Part shown: positions 60,229 to 64,000 of the stretch, in pieces | How positions within the stretch are numbered: the first letter of the stretch is position 1 | Layout: every line of letters begins with the position of its first letter | Assembly: GCA_963821095.1 (NCBI GenBank) | Contig: CAWGCJ010000023.1 | Span: 248,001 to 312,000, forward strand | DNA: 64,000 bases | Reading direction: 5' to 3' | Source of the DNA: CAVPHV01 sp963821095 | Lineage (GTDB): Bacteria; Actinomycetota; Acidimicrobiia; Spongiisociales; UBA5794 | Position numbers and translations under genes: made by a program | The notes under the pieces: model-generated | Seen by the model: the letters and a program-made list of their open reading frames with translations, nothing else | Database searches by the model: none | Told to the model about the DNA's origin: nothing

Positions 60229-60914
60229 GTCGGGGCGGGACGAAGAAGGCGCGCACCAGCTATCAGCAGCAGGCCAAGTCGCGCCGGCGCCAAGAGGCCA
60301 CCGTCGCCAAGAAGGAACGCAAACGCGAAGACAAGGAGAACGCGCCCAAGAAGGGAAAGGCGGCCTTTCTCCACCTGGCGGGGATGCCGGCTCCGATGGC
60401 ACTGGCCATCACGCTCTTCCTGTCGGGTCAGGCGGAGCCAACGGCAGGAAACAGCGACCCGCTGGGACCCATGTGGTCGCATCCTGTGGACATGCTGGCC
60501 CTTGCGGGGTTCATGATCGTCATCGCCGGGGTGTTTTGGCTGACCCCCGTCCTGGTTTGGAGGCGGATCTACCGCAACGAGCCGCTGCAGAAGTGGGACT
60601 TTTCGGCGGTCGACTCGTCGTTCACCCTGCTCGTAGTGGTTGCGGTGACCTGGCTGCTGCGGGCCACCTTCGGCTACACCGACTGGATCGACGTCACCAC
60701 CTCCATCCTTCTGACACTGAGCCTGTACTTGCCGGTCTTCTCCGCGATCCTGGCGATGATCATGCCGGCGGTGCCCGGAGGGTTCCGGGTCGGCGGCGTG
60801 CTGCCCGGCCCATTACGGATCCCGTTCACGAAGCGGTTCCTGCTGACGGACGACCAAAAGGAAGAAGTCGCCGCCTACGAGACGACGGCAAAGGCGCTCC
60901 GCTCCCGTTCGTGA
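60225..60914 (+). CDS. Integral membrane protein of unknown function
   Basis: A 229-residue protein. The first 45 residues are very basic ('KSRRRQEATVAKKERKREDK'). Five or so membrane helices follow ('HPVDMLALAGFMIVIAGVFW', 'SFTLLVVVAVTWLLRATFGY', 'LLTLSLYLPVFSAILAMIMP'), and the tail is basic. GTG 60225 overlaps the prcA stop, so it is co-translated with the proteasome genes. It is not a known proteasome component and I do not recognise the family. Confidence 0.65.
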   Translation: MSRGGTKKARTSYQQQAKSRRRQEATVAKKERKREDKENAPKKGKAAFLHLAGMPAPMALAITLFLSGQAEPTAGNSDPLGPMWSHPVDMLALAGFMIVIAGVFWLTPVLVWRRIYRNEPLQKWDFSAVDSSFTLLVVVAVTWLLRATFGYTDWIDVTTSILLTLSLYLPVFSAILAMIMPAVPGGFRVGGVLPGPLRIPFTKRFLLTDDQKEEVAAYETTAKALRSRS

Positions 60915-60929
60915 GGCGCCGCTTCGGGC

Positions 60930-61292
60930 TCAGAACACCCTGATCAGGCGGGCGACCCACATCGCCGCCAGGATCACACCGATTCCCAAGGCGACAATCC
61001 TGACCGAGGCGGGGAGTATCGGCTTGTGGGTCGTGTCCACCTCGGCGGGAGCAATCGCATCCCGCACCTCGGCATCGAGCAAGATGTGCCCGGCTTCTTC
61101 AACCCGATCAGATGCCACCCACAACTCCGCTTCGGCGAGATGTCCCACCGTCATCGGGTAGGGCCCGAACGCCTGGCTGTGGAGGCGCACCTCGATATTC
61201 TCGGATCGAAGGCGCGCTGCCAGCACCTGCCCGGTGGCGAGGTCGCTCACCGTGGCGATACGGACAAACCGGCTGGTGCGATCGTGCTGCAT
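60930..61292 (-). CDS. DUF2007-type protein with C-terminal membrane anchor
   Basis: A 120-residue protein. The N-terminal part ('RIATVSDLATGQVLAARLRS', 'ENIEVRLHSQAFGPYPMTVG', 'AELWVASDRVEEAGHILLDA') matches the DUF2007 putative signal-transducing fold. The end is one membrane helix ('IVALGIGVILAAMWVARLI'), so the domain faces the cytoplasm at the membrane. It is convergent with the proteasome operon and divergent from pafA. Confidence 0.8.
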   Translation of the reverse strand: MQHDRTSRFVRIATVSDLATGQVLAARLRSENIEVRLHSQAFGPYPMTVGHLAEAELWVASDRVEEAGHILLDAEVRDAIAPAEVDTTHKPILPASVRIVALGIGVILAAMWVARLIRVF

Positions 61293-61378
61293 GAAACCAT
61301 TGTGCCGGGTGCGAAGCGCTATTGGGAGGAGAGTTGCCGCTTGCGCCTGTTTCGTCCGCTTGGCTCCGACCCTGCGTC

Positions 61379-61384
61379 TACCCT
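61379..61384 (+). promoter_or_regulatory. -10 box for a leaderless pafA transcript
   Basis: TACCCT (TANNNT) ends seven bases before GTG 61392. No ribosome-binding site lies between them. Confidence 0.5.
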
Positions 61385-61391
61385 GGCCGTC

Positions 61392-62747
61392 GTGGAACGC
61401 CGCATCTTCGGAATCGAGAACGAGTACGGGGTCACCTGCACCTTGCGCGGGCAGCGCCGACTATCGCCCGATGAGGTGGCCCGGTACCTGTTCCGCCGAG
61501 TGGTGAGCTGGGGTCGTTCGTCGAATGTGTTCCTCGAGAACGGTGCCAGGCTCTATCTCGATGTCGGCAGCCACCCCGAGTACGCCACACCTGAGTGTGA
61601 CAGCCTGTATGACGTCGTCACCCACGATAAGGCGGGGGAGCGGATCCTGGAGGGGCTACTCCTCTCAGCAGAGCAGCGACTCGAAGAGGAGGGCATTCGC
61701 GGCCAGATCTACCTCTTCAAGAACAACACCGACTCTGCGGGCAACTCGTACGGCTGTCATGAGAACTACCTGGTTGGGCGGCAAGGCGACTTCCAGCGGA
61801 TCATCGACACGCTCATCCCGTTCTTTGTCACTCGTCAGATCTACGCCGGAGCCGGCAAGCTGCTGCAGACCGCTCGAGGGACCGTCTACTGCCTGGCCCA
61901 GCGGGCGGAGCACATTTGGGAGGGGATCTCGTCGGCGACGACACGTAGTCGGCCCATCATCAACACCCGAGACGAACCGCATGCCGATGCCGAGCGCTAT
62001 CGCCGCCTCCACGTCATCGCCGGGGATTCGAACATGTCTGAGTGGGTCACCTACGTCAAAGTCGGAACAACGGCCGCGTTGATCCAGATGCTCGAGGACG
62101 ACGTCGTGTTCCGGGACCTCACCCTGGAAAACCCGATTCGGGCGATCAGGGAGGTGTCCCACGACATCACCTGCAAGCAGCGGGTCCGCCTCGCCAATGG
62201 GCGAGAACTCTCGGCACTGGACGTGCAATGGGAGTACCTCGAGCGGGCGATGCGATACGCCCGGACGTCGGGCTTTCCACCGGAGGTCGAGCGGGCCATT
62301 GAGATGTGGGAGTACGTGCTGACCGGGTTGGAGAAGGATCCGATGTCGCTGCATCGCGAGTTGGACTGGGTCGCCAAGTACCGCTTGATCCAGCAGTATC
62401 AGACCAAGCACGATCTTCCCCTTGCTTCTCCCCGACTGGCGCTTCTCGACCTGGCCTATCACGACGTGACTCGGGAGCGAGGCTTGTACTACATCCTGCA
62501 GCGCAAGGGCTTGATGGAGCGGGTCGTCACCGACGAATCGGTGGCCAAGGCGATGACCAACCCACCGGCCACCACTCGGGCGCGGTTGCGTGGCGAGTTC
62601 ATCAAGGCGGCCAAAGCGCGCAAGCGGGACTTCACCGTCGACTGGGTCCATCTCAAACTCAACGACCAGGCCCAGCGCACCGTCCTGTGCAAGGACCCGT
62701 TCCGGGCCTACGACGAGCGGGTCGACAAGCTGATCGCGAGTCTCTGA
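61392..62747 (+). CDS. pafA: Pup-protein ligase PafA
   Basis: PafA uses ATP to join the C-terminal glutamate of Pup to substrate lysines. The 451-residue protein equals the mycobacterial length. It starts 'VERRIFGIENEYGVTCTLRG' (catalytic glutamate in the GIENEYG motif), followed by 'NGARLYLDVGSHPEYATPEC', 'YLFKNNTDSAGNSYGCHENY' and 'RPIINTRDEPHADAERYRRL'. The C-terminal domain ends 'DERVDKLIASL'. GTG 61392 is chosen from this conserved start; the open frame before it is not conserved. The gene is intact, unlike its paralogue dop. Confidence 0.96.
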   Translation: MERRIFGIENEYGVTCTLRGQRRLSPDEVARYLFRRVVSWGRSSNVFLENGARLYLDVGSHPEYATPECDSLYDVVTHDKAGERILEGLLLSAEQRLEEEGIRGQIYLFKNNTDSAGNSYGCHENYLVGRQGDFQRIIDTLIPFFVTRQIYAGAGKLLQTARGTVYCLAQRAEHIWEGISSATTRSRPIINTRDEPHADAERYRRLHVIAGDSNMSEWVTYVKVGTTAALIQMLEDDVVFRDLTLENPIRAIREVSHDITCKQRVRLANGRELSALDVQWEYLERAMRYARTSGFPPEVERAIEMWEYVLTGLEKDPMSLHRELDWVAKYRLIQQYQTKHDLPLASPRLALLDLAYHDVTRERGLYYILQRKGLMERVVTDESVAKAMTNPPATTRARLRGEFIKAAKARKRDFTVDWVHLKLNDQAQRTVLCKDPFRAYDERVDKLIASL

Positions 62748-62791
62748 GAGCCGAACGACATGGGGTTGTCGGCGCCTTCGGGCCGGGCCGC

Positions 62792-64000
62792 TCAGGCGAC
62801 GGCTCTGCCGATCCCGGGACGGTTTTGCGCTGCCAGTGGCAGTTGAAGCCGGAAGATGCTTTCGGAACCGTCGTGGTCGTAGACGACGTCGCCATTCATG
62901 AGCCTGGCCAAGCGGCGCGACACGGTGAGGCCGAGGCCCACTGAGCCGGGTGTGGCGTCGGTGGTGGTGGAACGCCGGTAGGGCTCGAAGATCTGCTCGC
63001 GTTCGTGCTCGGGAATCGGTCGGCCGCTATCCCGCACCTCGATGACGCCGTGGTGTTCCGTGATGTCGGCAACGATCCGGATGTGGGGTCCGCCGTATCG
63101 CTGCGCGTTCACGATGAGATTGCGGATGATCTGGCGGGTGCGGCCCGGGTCGGCGGTGACCAGGAGTTCACTGAACTCTGCCGGGCCGTTGACGTTGATT
63201 CGGCTGATACCGTTGGAAGCGGCATCGACTTCCGCTGCCAGTGACACGGAGCGGAGGTCGAGCGTCAGGCTGCCGACCTCAGATCGCGCCGCGACCAGAA
63301 GATCGTCAACGATGGCGGCGATGTCCGAACTCTCGTCGGCCAGCAAAGCGGCAAACTCCTGCAGTTCCTCCGGCGAGAAATCGCCGACTCGATCCCGCAT
63401 CTCGTGGGCGATTCCCATGATCGTCGTCAGCGGTGTCCGCAGCTCATGGCTGACGGTCGCAACGAACTCGTTCTTCGACGCCAAGGTGTCTTCGAGCTGC
63501 TCTTGCCGTTCAGTCGCCTGGCGGCGGAGCCAGGTCACCAGCCAGGCGAGAACGGCGAACGCGATCAATGCGATGAAGGTGCGCATCGACCGCTCGGCAA
63601 CCGTCTTGCCGGCTATCGAGGTGAAGAACGCTGTGATACCTACCGCAGCCGCTGCGATCAGGGTGTACGCCAGTTGATGTGCCCTGACCAGCAGTGTTCC
63701 CGCGATCGCCATGGTCAAGAAGCCGATGAGGGGATCGTTGGCAATGCCGGAGCCCCCGATGATCGCCCAAAGCGCTATTCCGAGCATTCCTATCAGGAGG
63801 TGGATGGCGGCATTCGGGCGGCTGCTGAGGAGCATGATGAACCCCGATACCGCAACTAGCAGGGGTGTGATGGTATCAACCAGGATTCTGCGGTCACCCG
63901 TGGCGGCAAGCACGAAGAGCAGAATCAGCAGGAAGACCGTCGCGCCGAACGTGCCAACGAGCACGATGGTTAGGTCGAGGCCGCGGTCGGCCCCGTCTAT
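62792..64000 (-). CDS. Sensor histidine kinase (N-terminus beyond the window)
   Basis: A membrane sensor kinase. Six or so helices occupy the first 150 visible residues ('FLLILLFVLAATGDRRILVD', 'AVLAWLVTWLRRQATERQEQ'). The HisKA domain follows ('FVATVSHELRTPLTTIMGIA'), then the ATPase domain with N-box 'IIRNLIVNAQRYGGPH', 'EVRDSGRPIPEHEREQIFEP' and G-box 'GSVGLGLTVSRRLARLMNGD'. The frame is open to base 64000, so the start may lie outside; GTG 63964 is the first in-window candidate. No response regulator is in view. The signal is unknown. Confidence 0.9.
   Translation of the reverse strand: MDGADRGLDLTIVLVGTFGATVFLLILLFVLAATGDRRILVDTITPLLVAVSGFIMLLSSRPNAAIHLLIGMLGIALWAIIGGSGIANDPLIGFLTMAIAGTLLVRAHQLAYTLIAAAAVGITAFFTSIAGKTVAERSMRTFIALIAFAVLAWLVTWLRRQATERQEQLEDTLASKNEFVATVSHELRTPLTTIMGIAHEMRDRVGDFSPEELQEFAALLADESSDIAAIVDDLLVAARSEVGSLTLDLRSVSLAAEVDAASNGISRINVNGPAEFSELLVTADPGRTRQIIRNLIVNAQRYGGPHIRIVADITEHHGVIEVRDSGRPIPEHEREQIFEPYRRSTTTDATPGSVGLGLTVSRRLARLMNGDVVYDHDGSESIFRLQLPLAAQNRPGIGRAVA

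Noticed and set aside
61026..61391. Longer PafA starting at 61026
   Set aside because: The extra 122 residues are antisense to the DUF2007 gene and PafA proteins begin at the 'ERRIFGIENEYG' motif.

Overview
The window is high-GC DNA from an actinobacterium. The best evidence is a complete Pup-proteasome locus (ARC/Mpa ATPase, Dop, Pup, PrcB, PrcA, PafA), together with the uvrC-rapZ-glmR-gap-pgk-tpi-secG gene order, a DivIVA-like protein and an ArfA-like OmpA protein. Several genes (uvrB, rapZ, pafA, a cupin) have a TANNNT box 6-7 bases before the start codon, the layout of leaderless actinobacterial transcripts. An Acidimicrobiia-like lineage is my guess from general gene style; a marker-gene tree would be needed to confirm it. 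Layout: 1-9 kb holds the end of coaE and the excision-repair genes uvrB, uvrA and a frameshifted uvrC, then a methylguanine-DNA methyltransferase. 9-16 kb holds rapZ, glmR, lower glycolysis (gap, pgk, tpiA, gpmA) and secG; whiA, which normally follows glmR, is absent. 16-23 kb is a peptide/nickel-type ABC operon (lipoprotein, two permeases, two ATPases), then a MaoC hydratase. At 23.3 kb is tRNA-Leu(GAG). From there to about 34.4 kb lies a probable integrated island. It starts with a recombinase remnant lying on the tRNA and ends with an 11-bp copy of the tRNA 3' end. Its main content is a minus-strand operon of two DksA/TraR zinc-finger proteins, a CBS-BON protein, universal stress proteins, a type-II P-type cation ATPase and a CPA2 antiporter. 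A second minus-strand unit encodes a USP-CBS protein and a decayed CDF cation transporter. Both units are preceded by near-duplicate leaders that I recognise as yybP-ykoY manganese riboswitches, each with a shared ACACGA-type inverted repeat upstream. A winged-helix regulator is divergent from the first leader and a MazF-like gene from the second. 34.7-36.8 kb has a lone Flp pilin, an MFS fragment and a secreted M23/peptidoglycan-binding protein. 36.8-44.9 kb is a sugar-uptake cluster: a GntR regulator fused to a solute-binding-protein fold, a YcjM-like GH13_18 phosphorylase, an ABC importer without its ATPase and a GT4 glycosyltransferase. 45-52.8 kb is mixed metabolism: a dehydratase, two cupins, a Nudix enzyme, the DivIVA-like protein, an ArfA/ArfB-like pair, a Rieske-TPP fusion and an MFS exporter. 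52.9-62.7 kb holds a set of small membrane proteins, trmI and the Pup-proteasome locus; a sensor histidine kinase runs off the right edge. The likely logic of the island is manganese (or related cation) sensing by RNA and by an operator, driving cation efflux and stress or dormancy proteins. Four places show apparent single-base insertions that split otherwise intact genes (uvrC, dop twice, possibly a dppC-like permease). These could be assembly errors and should be checked against reads before any biology is built on them.
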